From: Cohnella zeiphila
GTDB lineage: Bacteria > Bacillota > Bacilli > Paenibacillales > Paenibacillaceae
Assembly (NCBI RefSeq): GCF_014212055.1
Contig: NZ_JACJVO010000034.1
Location: forward strand, 20,145-84,144
Direction: 5' to 3'
DNA: 64,000 nucleotides
Shown piece by piece: positions 1-8,891 of this stretch. Position 1 is the stretch's first letter; the number at the start of each line of letters is the position of its first letter. The notes below the pieces were generated by a model. That model saw nothing but the letters and a program-made list of their open reading frames with translations. It had not been told where the DNA came from and made no database searches. The position numbers and the translations under genes are program-made.

Positions 1-1509
1 GCGCAGCAGCTCCTTCGCTTTCTCCACTCGGACTTGCGTCAAGTATTCGCCTACGGTCTGCCCGGTCTCCTGCTTGAAAAGCAAGCTGACGTAGGTGGGC
101 GTCAGGTAAACCTCCTTCGCGATCTCGGCCACGGTCAGCCCTCCGTCCGCGTACTTCGCCTCAATGACGGCGCGCACCCGCTCGACCAGATTGGCCACCT
201 TGCCCGTCCGCTTGTCGCGAATCCGCTCGCACACCTCCGTCAGGTGCGCCTCGATCAAGAATCTCATCTCGCCCAGCGTCTCCTGCTCGAACAGCTTCTC
301 CCACAGCCGGGACTCCGCCGCCTCCAGCTCCGGAGACTGCGCGTTCAATTCCAGCAGGAGCTGACCGACCGCCAGAACGATCTGCAAGATGACGTTCCGT
401 CCGTACTTCAAGCCGTCCCGCCGGTTGCGGGCCAGATCCGCGAAGATCGCGTCCAGAACTTCGCGAAGCCGGAATTCGTCGGCGGCCTTCAGGGCAGCGA
501 TCAGCTGCTCGTTCTGCGAGAGATCGTACTTGCTCCATCCCCCGTCCTCCGCTGCGGATGTCTCCAGGCTGTCCATCGTGATGATGCGGTTTTTGCCCAA
601 GTACCACTTGTGGTCGGCCGCTTCGCCGGCCTGCTTGTAAGAGCGGGGCAGCTCGGACAGAGAGGAACGGTCGCCGATCCCGATGGTGACGCCGATCTTC
701 AGCCAGCGTTCCAGATTGTCGCGGATGTCGCCGGCAAGCGCGATCAGCGCCTCGGAAGCTTCCGGCACGCTTCCCCCCGACGGACTTATCCGCAATAGAC
801 CGACGAATTCGCCGGTGCGGCGCTCGAAGACATAACCGCCCAGATGACGGTCGATCAGCTCCTGGCAGACGTTGAGTACCGAATACCAGAGCAGCTGGCG
901 GTCTCCCTCCGAGCGGCTGCCCGTCACTTCCGCCAGATCGTCAACCGCGATGACGATCGCCCAATAAGCGGCATCTTCCGGCAGATCCAGCCCGAGAAAT
1001 TCGATCCGCTCGCGCAAATCCGCCTTCGGGACGCCGCTGTCGACCAGCGACAGCAGGAACTTCTCCCGGAGCAGCGGCATGCCTTCCTTCAGCTTCACCT
1101 GCATCTCCTGCCGAAGCCGGCGTTCCGCCCGCTCCGCGTCCAGATCCGCCACGACGCGCTTGATGACCGCGCCGAGCTCCTGCAGGTTGACCGGCTTGAA
1201 GATGTAGTCGACGGCGCTTACCTTCAAGGCGGACTTCAAATAATCGGCATCGTCGTGACCGCTTACGAAAATGATTTTGGCTCCCGGATATCGGGCGGAT
1301 ACCCGGCGCGACAGCTCGATTCCGTCCAGGTTCGGCATGCGCACGTCGGTCAGGATCAGGTCGGGCGGCTGCTTCTCGATCATCTCGAGCGCCACGTCTC
1401 CGTCGTCCGCCTCCCCCATCACTTCGATGTCGAAGGAAGCCCAGTCGAAATAAGACTGCAGCCCGAATCTTACTGTCGGCTCATCGTCCACGATCATCAG
1501 TTTGTACAT
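1..1509 (-). CDS. YesN-type AraC-family response regulator (3' end cut by window edge)
   Basis: Cytoplasmic DNA-binding response regulator, probably controlling the sugar transporter genes just upstream. The N-terminal receiver domain shows the acidic pair D8-D9, phosphoacceptor D55 (in LTDVRMP) and K105 (in FKPVN). A long middle region is followed from about residue 440 by an AraC-type helix-turn-helix (LTVAEIAKEVYLTPTYVSLLF). 503 codons are visible. The family is usually about 530-550 residues, so only the last few tens of residues are missing. ATG at 1509 follows GGAGGATCGG at good spacing. A YesM-type histidine kinase normally pairs with such regulators; none is visible, so it may lie beyond the edge. 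Confidence 0.93.
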   Translation of the reverse strand, partial: MYKLMIVDDEPTVRFGLQSYFDWASFDIEVMGEADDGDVALEMIEKQPPDLILTDVRMPNLDGIELSRRVSARYPGAKIIFVSGHDDADYLKSALKVSAVDYIFKPVNLQELGAVIKRVVADLDAERAERRLRQEMQVKLKEGMPLLREKFLLSLVDSGVPKADLRERIEFLGLDLPEDAAYWAIVIAVDDLAEVTGSRSEGDRQLLWYSVLNVCQELIDRHLGGYVFERRTGEFVGLLRISPSGGSVPEASEALIALAGDIRDNLERWLKIGVTIGIGDRSSLSELPRSYKQAGEAADHKWYLGKNRIITMDSLETSAAEDGGWSKYDLSQNEQLIAALKAADEFRLREVLDAIFADLARNRRDGLKYGRNVILQIVLAVGQLLLELNAQSPELEAAESRLWEKLFEQETLGEMRFLIEAHLTEVCERIRDKRTGKVANLVERVRAVIEAKYADGGLTVAEIAKEVYLTPTYVSLLFKQETGQTVGEYLTQVRVEKAKELLR

Positions 1510-1646
1510 CGTCCGATCCTCCCTCCTCGTCCCGTGCGGCATGTTCCTCCCGCTTCAAAGCCCGTTCGCCGGCCCTTCGACCACCTTGATATTCCGATAT
1601 TTTTCGCCCTTTGTCCATTGGAATGTTCTGCGTCGAATGCAAGGAA

Positions 1647-1677
1647 GCGGCAGGCCCGTAAAACGGGCCGCCGCCGC
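1647..1677 (-). terminator. GC-rich hairpin between binding-protein gene and regulator gene
   Basis: On the minus strand a GC-rich stem (GGCCCG against CGGGCC, extended by GCGGC/GCCGC) sits just after the binding-protein stop codon. No U-tract follows on that strand, so it is more likely a partial terminator or an mRNA-stabilising element. It would keep the binding protein more abundant than the regulator. Confidence 0.5.
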
Positions 1678-1685
1678 TTTCTTCA

Positions 1686-3248
1686 TTATTTTTTCGTCGT
1701 AGCGTACCAATCGTTGATTTCCTTCGCGCTTGCTTCTTCTCCGGCCGCTTTGTACTTGGCTTGGAAAGCTTCCAGGCCGGACATCTGCTCGGCTCCCGCG
1801 ATAAGCTTCACGGTATAATCGCCTACCATCGTCTCCAGCTGTTGATTGTACTTGGAGTAATTCGGCATGTACGGCGCCAGACCCAACGGATTCGAGATCT
1901 TCACGTCGTCCGGCTGCTTGTTGTTCAGGATGTCGAACTGCTCGAACATGACCGGGTCCTTATGAACGCGCGCTTGCCAGTACTGCGGGTAGTTCGCTTC
2001 GTCCGTTCCCGACATGTAGTTGTTCGCCAGGTTGCGCTCGTCGTTGAAGATCGGCAGGATCGGCAGATAGGCCCCGTTCTCGACCGTATAATGCTTGCCT
2101 TCTTCCCCGATGGCCAGCTCCTTGAACGTCTCCGGTTCCAGGGTGGCGTTGATCCACTTGATCGCGTCCTCCGGATGCTTGGAGGCCTTCGGGATGAAGG
2201 TCAGCCGGTCGAAGCCGGCGTTCCCCGAGAAGCCCGCCTCGCCGTTCGGCCCCTTCAGCGCGCCGATATATTCGAACTTGGCGTTCGGATCGGTTTTCTT
2301 CAATGCGTCGTTGACGGACGGAATATCGGCCCAGTGGATAATCATCGCGCCGGCTTTCCCGCTCGTGAACTTCTCCTTGGTCGTGGCGCCCTTGTTGACG
2401 ACGAATTGATTGTCCAGCAGGCCTTCCTTGTACAGGTCGGACATATAGGCGACATAGTCCTTATAGGACGGGTCAAGCACCCGAGGAACCAGTTGTCCGT
2501 CCACGTCGTTCCAAGCGTTCGGCATTCCGAACGCGCCTACGATGTCGTCGAGGAAAGCCGTGTCTCCGTTCACCGTCAGCGGAACGTCCTGGTCCCCGTG
2601 GCCGCCCGGATCCTTGTCCTTGAACGCCTTCAGCACGGCTTTCAACTCATCCGTCGTCGTCGGCATCTGCATGCCGACCTTCTCCAGCCAGTCCGTGCGG
2701 ATCAGAATGCTGGTGCCGACCTTGTACGTCAGCGTAGACGGAAGCGCATACAGTTTGCCGCCGATCTTCAGCGCGTCCAGCGATTGCTGCGAGATCGCCT
2801 GCTTGATATTCGGTCCGTACTGGTCGATCAGCGGGGTCAGATCCGTCAGCGCGCCTTTTTGCGCATAGTCCGAGTACAGCGCCATGTCGGCACCGTATTG
2901 AACGGTGTCGTACGCTTCCCCCGAAGCCATCAGAAGATTGAGCTTATCGGCCGCCTTGTCCTGCGGAAGCATGTCGTACTGCACTTTGTAACCCGTCTTG
3001 TCCTCCAGAAATTTCGCCACCGGATACGTATTCGGATCCTGATCCTGCCAAAGCTGGAGTCGCTTCAAGGTCGGCTTGTTCGCGTCGGAAGACGCCGGGG
3101 CGGACGCCGATGCCGAACCCGAAGCTCCGGCGGAGGCGCTGCCGGAAGCGTTCCCGTTATCGTTGCCGTTCGAGCCGCAGGCCGCCAGAGCGATGGCGAA
3201 CAGCGAGGCGGCCGCCGTCACCTGGAGCGCTTTCACACTTTTTCTCAT
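1686..3248 (-). CDS. extracellular solute-binding lipoprotein, family 1 (LplA-like)
   Basis: Lipid-anchored receptor that captures an oligosaccharide for the two adjacent permeases. The N-terminus has basic residues, a hydrophobic core and a lipobox ending in C24 (IALAAC), followed by a long Gly/Asn/Ser/Ala linker. The mature part has the bilobal family 1 layout, 520 residues in total, typical of the large LplA-type proteins of Paenibacillaceae. It lies downstream of both permease genes, an order common in these LplB-LplC-LplA clusters. No ATPase gene is nearby; such systems usually borrow a shared MsmX-type ATPase. The ligand cannot be deduced. Confidence 0.93.
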   Translation of the reverse strand: MRKSVKALQVTAAASLFAIALAACGSNGNDNGNASGSASAGASGSASASAPASSDANKPTLKRLQLWQDQDPNTYPVAKFLEDKTGYKVQYDMLPQDKAADKLNLLMASGEAYDTVQYGADMALYSDYAQKGALTDLTPLIDQYGPNIKQAISQQSLDALKIGGKLYALPSTLTYKVGTSILIRTDWLEKVGMQMPTTTDELKAVLKAFKDKDPGGHGDQDVPLTVNGDTAFLDDIVGAFGMPNAWNDVDGQLVPRVLDPSYKDYVAYMSDLYKEGLLDNQFVVNKGATTKEKFTSGKAGAMIIHWADIPSVNDALKKTDPNAKFEYIGALKGPNGEAGFSGNAGFDRLTFIPKASKHPEDAIKWINATLEPETFKELAIGEEGKHYTVENGAYLPILPIFNDERNLANNYMSGTDEANYPQYWQARVHKDPVMFEQFDILNNKQPDDVKISNPLGLAPYMPNYSKYNQQLETMVGDYTVKLIAGAEQMSGLEAFQAKYKAAGEEASAKEINDWYATTKK

Positions 3249-3324
3249 TGCTTGACCCTCCTAAGAAGTATTATATATCATTAACCTCCCGGGCTAACCC
3301 GGAAGAATTAATGCTGCGCCGGGC

Positions 3325-4197
3325 TTACCCTTTGACCGAGCCGATGAGCACGCCTTTGATAAAGTACTTTTGCAGAAAAGGGTAGACGAGCAGGATCGGA
3401 ATGGTGGACGCGATCACCGTCGCCGCCCGGACGCCTTCCGCCGGAACGTTCATCAGGTCGTCGGCGCTTTGGTTCAGCGAGGACGTGTCGGCGTTCATGA
3501 CGATGTCCTGCAGGTACAATTGCAGCGGCTTGAGCGAGGTGCTGTTGATGTAGATCATCGGGTTGAAGTAGTCGTTCCAGTAATAAACCGCATAGAACAG
3601 TCCGATCGTCGCCAGCACCGGTCCGCTGAGCGGCAGAACGATGCGGAACAGGATCGTGTAATTCCGCGCGCCTTCCAGCTTCGCGGATTCCTCCAGGCTG
3701 ACCGGAAGAGATTCAAAGTAGCTTTTGATGACCAACATGTTGAAGACGCTGACCAGCACCGGAAGGATGAGCGCTCCGAGGTTGTCGATCAGGTGGAGCT
3801 GCCGGATGAGCAGGTAGTTCGGAATGATGCCTCCGTTGAACATCATCGTGAAAATAAACAGCACGATCAGAACGCCCATGCCGGGAAGCTCCCGCTTCGA
3901 CAGGGGGTAAGCCGTCATGGCCGTCACGAGCAAAGACCCCAGCGTACCGATAACGGTGACGAGCCCCGAAATATACAACGAGTGCAGGAATTGATGATTG
4001 GTCACGACGTAGCGCATCGTATCGAGCTGGAAGCCGATCGGGTAGATCCCGACCTTCCCGGATACGATCGCCCATTCCTGGCTGACCGACTTGGACAGCA
4101 CGTTGGCGAAAGGAAGCAGCGTCATAAGCCCCATGCATACCAGAACGACGTAGATGAACGTATCGAGCGCGCGGTCTCCGATTGTTTTACTGCGCAT
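3325..4197 (-). CDS. CUT1 sugar ABC transporter permease, LplC/YtcP type
   Basis: Inner-membrane permease of a carbohydrate ABC importer with six predicted transmembrane helices. The cytoplasmic EAA loop that contacts the ATPase is visible (EESAKLEGARNYTILFRIVL). The C-terminus FLQKYFIKGVLIGSVKG is the usual ending of this family. 290 residues is normal length. It follows the other permease gene by 15 bases and precedes the binding-protein gene by 76 bases. That gap contains a small CCGGG/CCCGG hairpin, consistent with one transcript. Confidence 0.95.
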   Translation of the reverse strand: MRSKTIGDRALDTFIYVVLVCMGLMTLLPFANVLSKSVSQEWAIVSGKVGIYPIGFQLDTMRYVVTNHQFLHSLYISGLVTVIGTLGSLLVTAMTAYPLSKRELPGMGVLIVLFIFTMMFNGGIIPNYLLIRQLHLIDNLGALILPVLVSVFNMLVIKSYFESLPVSLEESAKLEGARNYTILFRIVLPLSGPVLATIGLFYAVYYWNDYFNPMIYINSTSLKPLQLYLQDIVMNADTSSLNQSADDLMNVPAEGVRAATVIASTIPILLVYPFLQKYFIKGVLIGSVKG

Positions 4198-4212
4198 CGC
4201 TTTTTCAGCCCC

Positions 4213-5178
4213 TTACCAAATGCTGCGTTGAAGGAATTTGCGGCTCAGCATGTTGCCCATGACGATCAGCAGGAAGCCGACCGCGGAATTGAACAGCCCG
4301 ACCGCCGTGCTGAAGCTGTAGTCCTGCTGGCCCAGCCCCATACGGTAAACGTACGTTCCGATGACGTCGCCGCTTTTGTAGACGAGCGGGTTGTACATCG
4401 TCAGGATTTGCTCCGTCCCGGCCTCCAGCAGGCTGCCGATCCGCAGGATGAACATAAGCACGATCGTGGCCATGATGCCGGGAAGCGTAATCGAGATCAT
4501 CTGCCGGATGCGGCCCGCGCCGTCAATGGCCGCCGCCTCGTACTGCTCCTGGTCGATGCCCGCCACGGCAGCGATGAAGACGATGGCGTTCCAGCCGATC
4601 TCCTTCCAGCCGGCCGTGAAGACAACCACGCTGCGGAAAAAGTGATTGTCGGTCAGGAACGAAACCGGATGCCCGCCGAACGCCTGGATCATTTCGTTGA
4701 CCAAGCCGCCCGTCGGCGAGAGGATGGTTACGAACAGGCCCGAGATAATGACCCACGACAGAAAGTGCGGCAAGTAAATGATCGTCTGGATCGTTCGCTT
4801 GAAGAACATTTTGCGGACTTCGTTCAGCAGCAGAGCGATCACGATCGGAATCGGGAACAGAAGGACGATCTTGTACAGACTGATCAGCAGGGTGTTGACC
4901 AGCACCTGGATGAAGTCGCCCGAGTGGATCAGCTTCTGGAACTGGTCCATGCCGACCCATTCGCTGCCCGAGATGCCGGAGAAAATATTGAAGTCCTGGA
5001 AAGCGATCACAACGCCGTACATCGGCGTGTATTTAAACAGCAGCAGGAAGACGATCCCCGGAAGCAGTAGCAAATACATATCGAGATTGCCGCGGAATAG
5101 CCGCCATCGGCGCCCTCCGCGCTTCGTCAAAGCTGCCGGTCCCCTGGCGATCGCGGTGCCGGTCTTGCTCAACTTCAT
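4213..5178 (-). CDS. CUT1 sugar ABC transporter permease, LplB/YtcP type
   Basis: First gene of the permease-permease-binding protein-regulator cluster. It is the partner inner-membrane permease: a hydrophilic N-terminus of about 30 residues, then six helices starting at MYLLLLPGIVFLLLF, with the EAA loop YEAAAIDGAGRIRQMISITL. It ends in LSRKFLQRSIW, typical for LplB-like proteins. The ATG at 5178 is directly preceded by an in-frame GTG at 5181, with AAGAAGG overlapping, so the exact start is uncertain by one codon. The promoter should lie within 5179-5300. I see no strong sigma-A hexamers there, as expected if an AraC regulator activates it. Confidence 0.94.
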   Translation of the reverse strand: MKLSKTGTAIARGPAALTKRGGRRWRLFRGNLDMYLLLLPGIVFLLLFKYTPMYGVVIAFQDFNIFSGISGSEWVGMDQFQKLIHSGDFIQVLVNTLLISLYKIVLLFPIPIVIALLLNEVRKMFFKRTIQTIIYLPHFLSWVIISGLFVTILSPTGGLVNEMIQAFGGHPVSFLTDNHFFRSVVVFTAGWKEIGWNAIVFIAAVAGIDQEQYEAAAIDGAGRIRQMISITLPGIMATIVLMFILRIGSLLEAGTEQILTMYNPLVYKSGDVIGTYVYRMGLGQQDYSFSTAVGLFNSAVGFLLIVMGNMLSRKFLQRSIW

Positions 5179-5281
5179 CACCTTCTTCGCTTCGTCGTGA
5201 TCTTATTGTAAAGAACCGTTCGAAGCCTCAGTAGAAGGCAATTCCTTAATTTCTGGTTCAATCCTATAGAAATGGCGCAGT

Positions 5282-5468
5282 CAAAACGGTAAAAATACAG
5301 TTTTTAAAGTCTTCACGGAAAACCATCCCTTTCAAAACTGCAAAAATGCAGGTTTTTTCCGAGAAATGCGTTGTTTTGGCTGTTGCGGGGCACAAAGCCT
5401 GCACTTTTGCAGGAAAAGGGGCAATCAGCGGCTATTCCCTCTTAAAAGCCTGCGCTTTTTCAGTTTTG
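5282..5468. repeat. four spaced copies of a TGCAAAAATGCA-like palindromic repeat
   Basis: Four imperfect palindromes of about 25 bases recur at 5282-5306, 5333-5358, 5393-5417 and 5443-5468, spaced 51, 60 and 50 bases. The clearest unit reads AAAACTGCAAAAATGCAGG with flanking A and T runs; the others keep an A/T-rich centre flanked by CTGC/GCAG-like arms. The spacing is close to five helical turns. It may be a dispersed intergenic repeat or an array of protein-binding sites. Confidence 0.7.
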
Positions 5469-5539
5469 GCGCATGAAGGCTCCCCGTTCGCGGTACAAGG
5501 CCAAACGAAAAAGGCCCTTCTAAGGACCTCGACAAGTCG

Positions 5540-5548
5540 TGGTATAAT
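5540..5548 (+). promoter_or_regulatory. extended -10 promoter for the nucleotidyltransferase gene
   Basis: TGGTATAAT is a perfect -10 hexamer with the TG extension, 38 bases before the start codon. No convincing -35 hexamer stands 17 bases upstream, which fits an extended -10 promoter. Confidence 0.6.
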
Positions 5549-5586
5549 GGGCAGACCTTCAGTCGATGTGAAAGGAGACGGTGCGG

Positions 5587-6627
5587 ATGATCCGTGTCGG
5601 GGATGCGAGAAAAGCGGCGGCCGCGTGGGTGGCGGAGCATGAAGGCAGGGTGGAAGGATTCGAGGGGGCCTATATCAGCGGATCGACGGTCGGGATGCCG
5701 GACGACGCGATGCTTGCGCCCGCGTCCGATGTCGACATCGTCGTCGTTCTCTCAGGGCCCGAACCTCCGGTCAGGCTTGGGAAATTCCGCTATCGCGACG
5801 CGCTGCTTGAAGTGACGTATCTCTCCTGGAGCCAACTTTCCTCGCCCGAGAAGGTTCTGTCCTCTTATTATCTGGCGGGCGGCTTCCGAACGGATACGAT
5901 CCTCGCGGATCCTTCCGGCCGGCTCCGGGAGCTTCAAGCCGAGGTGTCTCCGCACTTCGCGGAGCCTGCTTGGGTGCGCCGCCGCCTGGAGAACGTCCGG
6001 CAGCGAATCGAAGACGGCCTGCGTTCTCTCGATCCGTCCGCCCCTTGGCACGGTCAGGTCATGGGTTGGCTGTTCCCGACCGGAGTCACCGCTCATCTTC
6101 CGCTCGTCGCCGCGCTGCGCAACCCGACCGTTCGGCTGCGCTACGTCGCCGCGAAGGACGTTCTCCGCGAGTATGGCCGCGAGGACTTGTACCCGGAGCT
6201 GCTCGGCCGGCTCGGCTGCGCCGATCTGTCCCCGCAGCGCGTCGAGGCCCATGTCGACGGGCTCGCCCGAACGTTCGACGCCGCGGCGGCCGCCGCCAAG
6301 ACGCCGTTCTTCTTCAGCAGCGACATTACGGCGGCAGCGCGTCCGATCGCCATTGACGGAAGCCGAGAGCTGATCCGGGCCGGCCTCCATCGCGAGGCGA
6401 TGTTCTGGATCGTCGCCACCTTCGCCCGCTGCCATTACCTTCTCGCGGCAGACGCTCCCGAGCTTGAAGCGTCATTGGCCCCGGCTTTTCGCGCGGCGGT
6501 CGCCGATCTCGGCATCGCTTCCTCCGGCGACATGGCCCGGCGAGCTCAGGATACGCTGAGCTTTCTGCCCAAGCTATGGTCCGCCGCGGAAGAGATCGCC
6601 GCCGCCAATCCGTTCCCTACGCAATAA
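5587..6627 (+). CDS. MNT-type nucleotidyltransferase domain protein
   Basis: Predicted cytoplasmic nucleotidyltransferase of the polymerase beta fold. Near the N-terminus it shows a Gly-Ser signature (ISGSTVG) followed by the Asp-x-Asp metal site in ASDVDIVVVL. The remaining 270 residues are mostly helical, a size that resembles stand-alone nucleotidyltransferases and aminoglycoside adenylyltransferase-like proteins rather than toxin-antitoxin MNT proteins (about 100 residues). The substrate is unknown. ATG at 5587 has AAAGGAG nine bases upstream, better than the in-frame GTG at 5581. Its 3' end overlaps the convergent VanZ-RDD gene by 11 bases. Confidence 0.8.
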   Translation: MIRVGDARKAAAAWVAEHEGRVEGFEGAYISGSTVGMPDDAMLAPASDVDIVVVLSGPEPPVRLGKFRYRDALLEVTYLSWSQLSSPEKVLSSYYLAGGFRTDTILADPSGRLRELQAEVSPHFAEPAWVRRRLENVRQRIEDGLRSLDPSAPWHGQVMGWLFPTGVTAHLPLVAALRNPTVRLRYVAAKDVLREYGREDLYPELLGRLGCADLSPQRVEAHVDGLARTFDAAAAAAKTPFFFSSDITAAARPIAIDGSRELIRAGLHREAMFWIVATFARCHYLLAADAPELEASLAPAFRAAVADLGIASSGDMARRAQDTLSFLPKLWSAAEEIAAANPFPTQ

Positions 6628-7696
6628 CGTGCCCGGTTCCGCTTCGCTCCTCGTAAAAAAGCTGGCGCTTCCTGGTGATCATGCGACTGATCAGATGCAG
6701 CCCGAACGCCGCGTCCATGACGAGCAGGGCCAGGGCGCCAAGCGCCGCAACGATTTTCGACCCGTGGTTGGCCAGGTAGGCGGCATCCAGCAGATTCAAT
6801 CCGAAGACGACCAGGTAGAGCAGTCCGTACCGGATCAACAGCTCGTCGAGCCGAATGCGCTCTCCCCGTCCTTTCAAGCGAATCCGCACCGCCCACTTGC
6901 CGATCGTCCGGCCGTTCGTAAAAAACGGCAAGCCGACAAAATAAATCAGCACCGCCGCGACGTACGGATACGGGACGTCGAACACCCGCAGAATTCCCAT
7001 CGCCGGCGCCATTACGATCCAATCGATAAGAAAGGCCAGCCCTCTGCGGGTGTAAGAGACCCGTTGCTGGGTCAGGTCTACGTTCTCGTCCAGCTTGTCG
7101 ATCCGAGGCAGATGAGAGGCGACCCATTCGGCGACCAGAAATCCGACCATTCCTCCCGCCGTGTTCGTCAAAAGATCGTCCACGTCGAACAGCCGGTACG
7201 GATAATCGTAAATGCCGAAGATTCCCGTCACCTGCGTCGTCTCGAACAGGAGCGACAGTCCGAGGGACAAGAGCAGGCACCGAAGCCAATTCGCCCGGAA
7301 GTAATACCGCAAAAACATGCCGAAGGGCACGGTCAACACGACGTTGAACGCCACCTGCCAGACGGCCCGTTCCTTCAGGAGATGCCAGTAGGTCGAAGGG
7401 GCGTCGGCCTTCACGGCCGTCTCTCTCAGGATGTCCGACACGAAGCGGAACGGCACCAGTTGAAAATAAGAACCCGCTTGAGGAGGCTCGTTGTGGATGG
7501 ACTTGGGCAGCGGAAGAAGAATCAGGAAGAAGGCGTTCATCAAATATAGCAGCAGCAAATAAAGCACGATGGCCCGGACTTTATGGATATATCCGTGCCG
7601 GCGGTATTGAACGATCATGAACGGCACTGCAAAAAGCGCCGCGGTGACCGGAAACAGCATAAATGCGTGAGCGATCGAAAACCAGTAGAACGACAA
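6617..7696 (-). CDS. VanZ-like and RDD-domain fusion membrane protein
   Basis: Integral membrane protein joining two families. The N-terminal two thirds is VanZ-like (helices, LPFGMFLRYYF-like segment, FETTQ and the FDVDDLLTNTAGG motif). The C-terminal third is an RDD domain (RRGLAFLIDWIVMAP, then GRTIGKWAVRI). Function is unknown; VanZ homologues affect teicoplanin susceptibility and RDD proteins have been linked to transport. I chose TTG at 7696, preceded by AAAGGAGAAGG. The frame stays open to a TTG at 7798, but that stretch contains the promoter (7769-7798) and has no ribosome binding site. The protein is therefore about 359 residues. Confidence 0.85.
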   Translation of the reverse strand: MSFYWFSIAHAFMLFPVTAALFAVPFMIVQYRRHGYIHKVRAIVLYLLLLYLMNAFFLILLPLPKSIHNEPPQAGSYFQLVPFRFVSDILRETAVKADAPSTYWHLLKERAVWQVAFNVVLTVPFGMFLRYYFRANWLRCLLLSLGLSLLFETTQVTGIFGIYDYPYRLFDVDDLLTNTAGGMVGFLVAEWVASHLPRIDKLDENVDLTQQRVSYTRRGLAFLIDWIVMAPAMGILRVFDVPYPYVAAVLIYFVGLPFFTNGRTIGKWAVRIRLKGRGERIRLDELLIRYGLLYLVVFGLNLLDAAYLANHGSKIVAALGALALLVMDAAFGLHLISRMITRKRQLFYEERSGTGHVIA

Positions 7697-7768
7697 CGGT
7701 TCGCACCTTCTCCTTTCCCCAAGCCGGACTCGCGTCCGGTTCGTTATTTTACCCCGTTCCCTCGCTCC

Positions 7769-7798
7769 ATCATAGGAGTTTCGCTTTCTTTTTTTCAA
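7769..7798 (-). promoter_or_regulatory. sigma-A promoter of the VanZ-RDD gene
   Basis: On the minus strand TTGAAA (7793-7798) and TATGAT (7769-7774) are separated by 18 bases. The transcript would start about 65 bases before the TTG start at 7696, arguing against the longer reading frame. Confidence 0.6.
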
Positions 7799-7831
7799 GT
7801 TAAATCGAGGTTAAAAAGCCGCGGACAACAG

Positions 7832-7866
7832 AAAAAGCGCGCCCCGTCAAACGGAAAGCGCGCTTT
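7832..7866 (-). terminator. intrinsic terminator of the ten-gene ROK/peptide operon
   Basis: On the minus strand AAAGCGCGC, a short loop and GCGCGCTTTTT form a strong stem with a U-tract, 13 bases after the ROK kinase stop codon. It also isolates the VanZ-RDD promoter. Confidence 0.85.
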
Positions 7867-7878
7867 CTGATATCCGAT

Positions 7879-8877
7879 TCAGCGGGCGTACGATCGGCTC
7901 TTCGCTTGCTCCGTGCCCTTATCGAATAAGGCCGCCGCGCCGATCAGGCCGACATCGTCCCGGAGCACCGCGGGAGCGACCGTATACTTGCCGAGATACG
8001 GCTTCATGACCAGCCGGGCCGTTTTCTCCCGCAGCGAAGGGAACAACAGCTCGCCCGCCTTGCTCACGCCTCCGCCGATGACGATGCGCTCGGGATCGAA
8101 GATGTGGACCACGTTGGCCAGACCGAGCGCCATATGGTCGATCGTCCGGCCGATGACCTCGTTCGCGACCGGATCGCCCGCTTCCATTGCCTCGAAGACG
8201 TGCCGGGCGGAGACGTCCTCGCCGCTCGCCGCGGCCAGCTCCGCGATCGCCGACCGGCGGTCCCGCATGGCCCGCAAGGCCGCATCCTTGATGGCCGTGC
8301 CCGATGCGAACACCTCCCAGCAGCCGCGCCGGCCGCAGCTGCATACCGGTCCGTCCGGGTCGATAATGACGTGGCCGAGCTCGCCCGCGAAGGAGTGAGG
8401 CCCCAGCAGCAGCTTGCCGTCCATGACGATACCCGCGCCGATACCGGTGCTGAACGTGACGTACACCATGCTGTTCGTCCCGCGGCCGGCACCTCTGACA
8501 TATTCGCCCCAGGCAGCGGCGTTCGCGTCGTTCACGACTTGAACTTCGACGCCGAGCGCCCCTTCCATCCACTTCTTCAGCGGCACGTTGTCCCATTCCG
8601 GCAGGTTGGTTCCGCCCATGACGATGCCGTCGCGGCTGTTTACCGCGCCGGGCGAAGCCAAGCCAATGCCGGCCAGCCGCCGCCCCCCGGAGACGGAACG
8701 GACCATCGCGATCATCCGGCCGACCACCTCTTCGGCCGTTCGGGCGCCCGCGGTCTCCATCCGTTCCCGCCGGAGCAGCTTGCCATCCGGATCGAAGAGC
8801 GCCGCCGCGATCTTCGTCCCGCCCAGATCGATCCCGACGACGTATTGATCTACCTCTAGCCTATCTTCCTCATGCAT
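7879..8877 (-). CDS. ROK-family sugar kinase (glucokinase-like)
   Basis: Cytoplasmic ATP-dependent hexose kinase of about 332 residues and the last gene of the operon. The phosphate loop IDLGGTK (D17-K22), catalytic D117 in VVNDANAAAWGE, and the zinc cluster H169 with C179, C181 and C186 (CSCGRRGCWE) are all intact, so an active enzyme is expected. The sugar may be glucose, GlcNAc or another hexose; motifs do not settle this. ATG at 8877 is preceded by AGAAGGG at six bases, so I reject the upstream in-frame GTG at 8895. The link to a ROK repressor and a peptide importer suggests that its substrate arrives as a peptide conjugate. Confidence 0.9.
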   Translation of the reverse strand: MHEEDRLEVDQYVVGIDLGGTKIAAALFDPDGKLLRRERMETAGARTAEEVVGRMIAMVRSVSGGRRLAGIGLASPGAVNSRDGIVMGGTNLPEWDNVPLKKWMEGALGVEVQVVNDANAAAWGEYVRGAGRGTNSMVYVTFSTGIGAGIVMDGKLLLGPHSFAGELGHVIIDPDGPVCSCGRRGCWEVFASGTAIKDAALRAMRDRRSAIAELAAASGEDVSARHVFEAMEAGDPVANEVIGRTIDHMALGLANVVHIFDPERIVIGGGVSKAGELLFPSLREKTARLVMKPYLGKYTVAPAVLRDDVGLIGAAALFDKGTEQAKSRSYAR

Positions 8878-8891
8878 GACAATCCCTTCTT

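Larger units (their letters stand above)
5179..5586. other. divergent intergenic region, no gene
   Basis: About 400 bases separate the leftward sugar transporter genes from the rightward nucleotidyltransferase gene. I find no coding frame with a ribosome binding site. It holds the putative regulator-dependent promoter of the transporter, four palindromic repeats (5282-5468) and the extended -10 promoter of the rightward gene (5540-5548). Confidence 0.7.
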
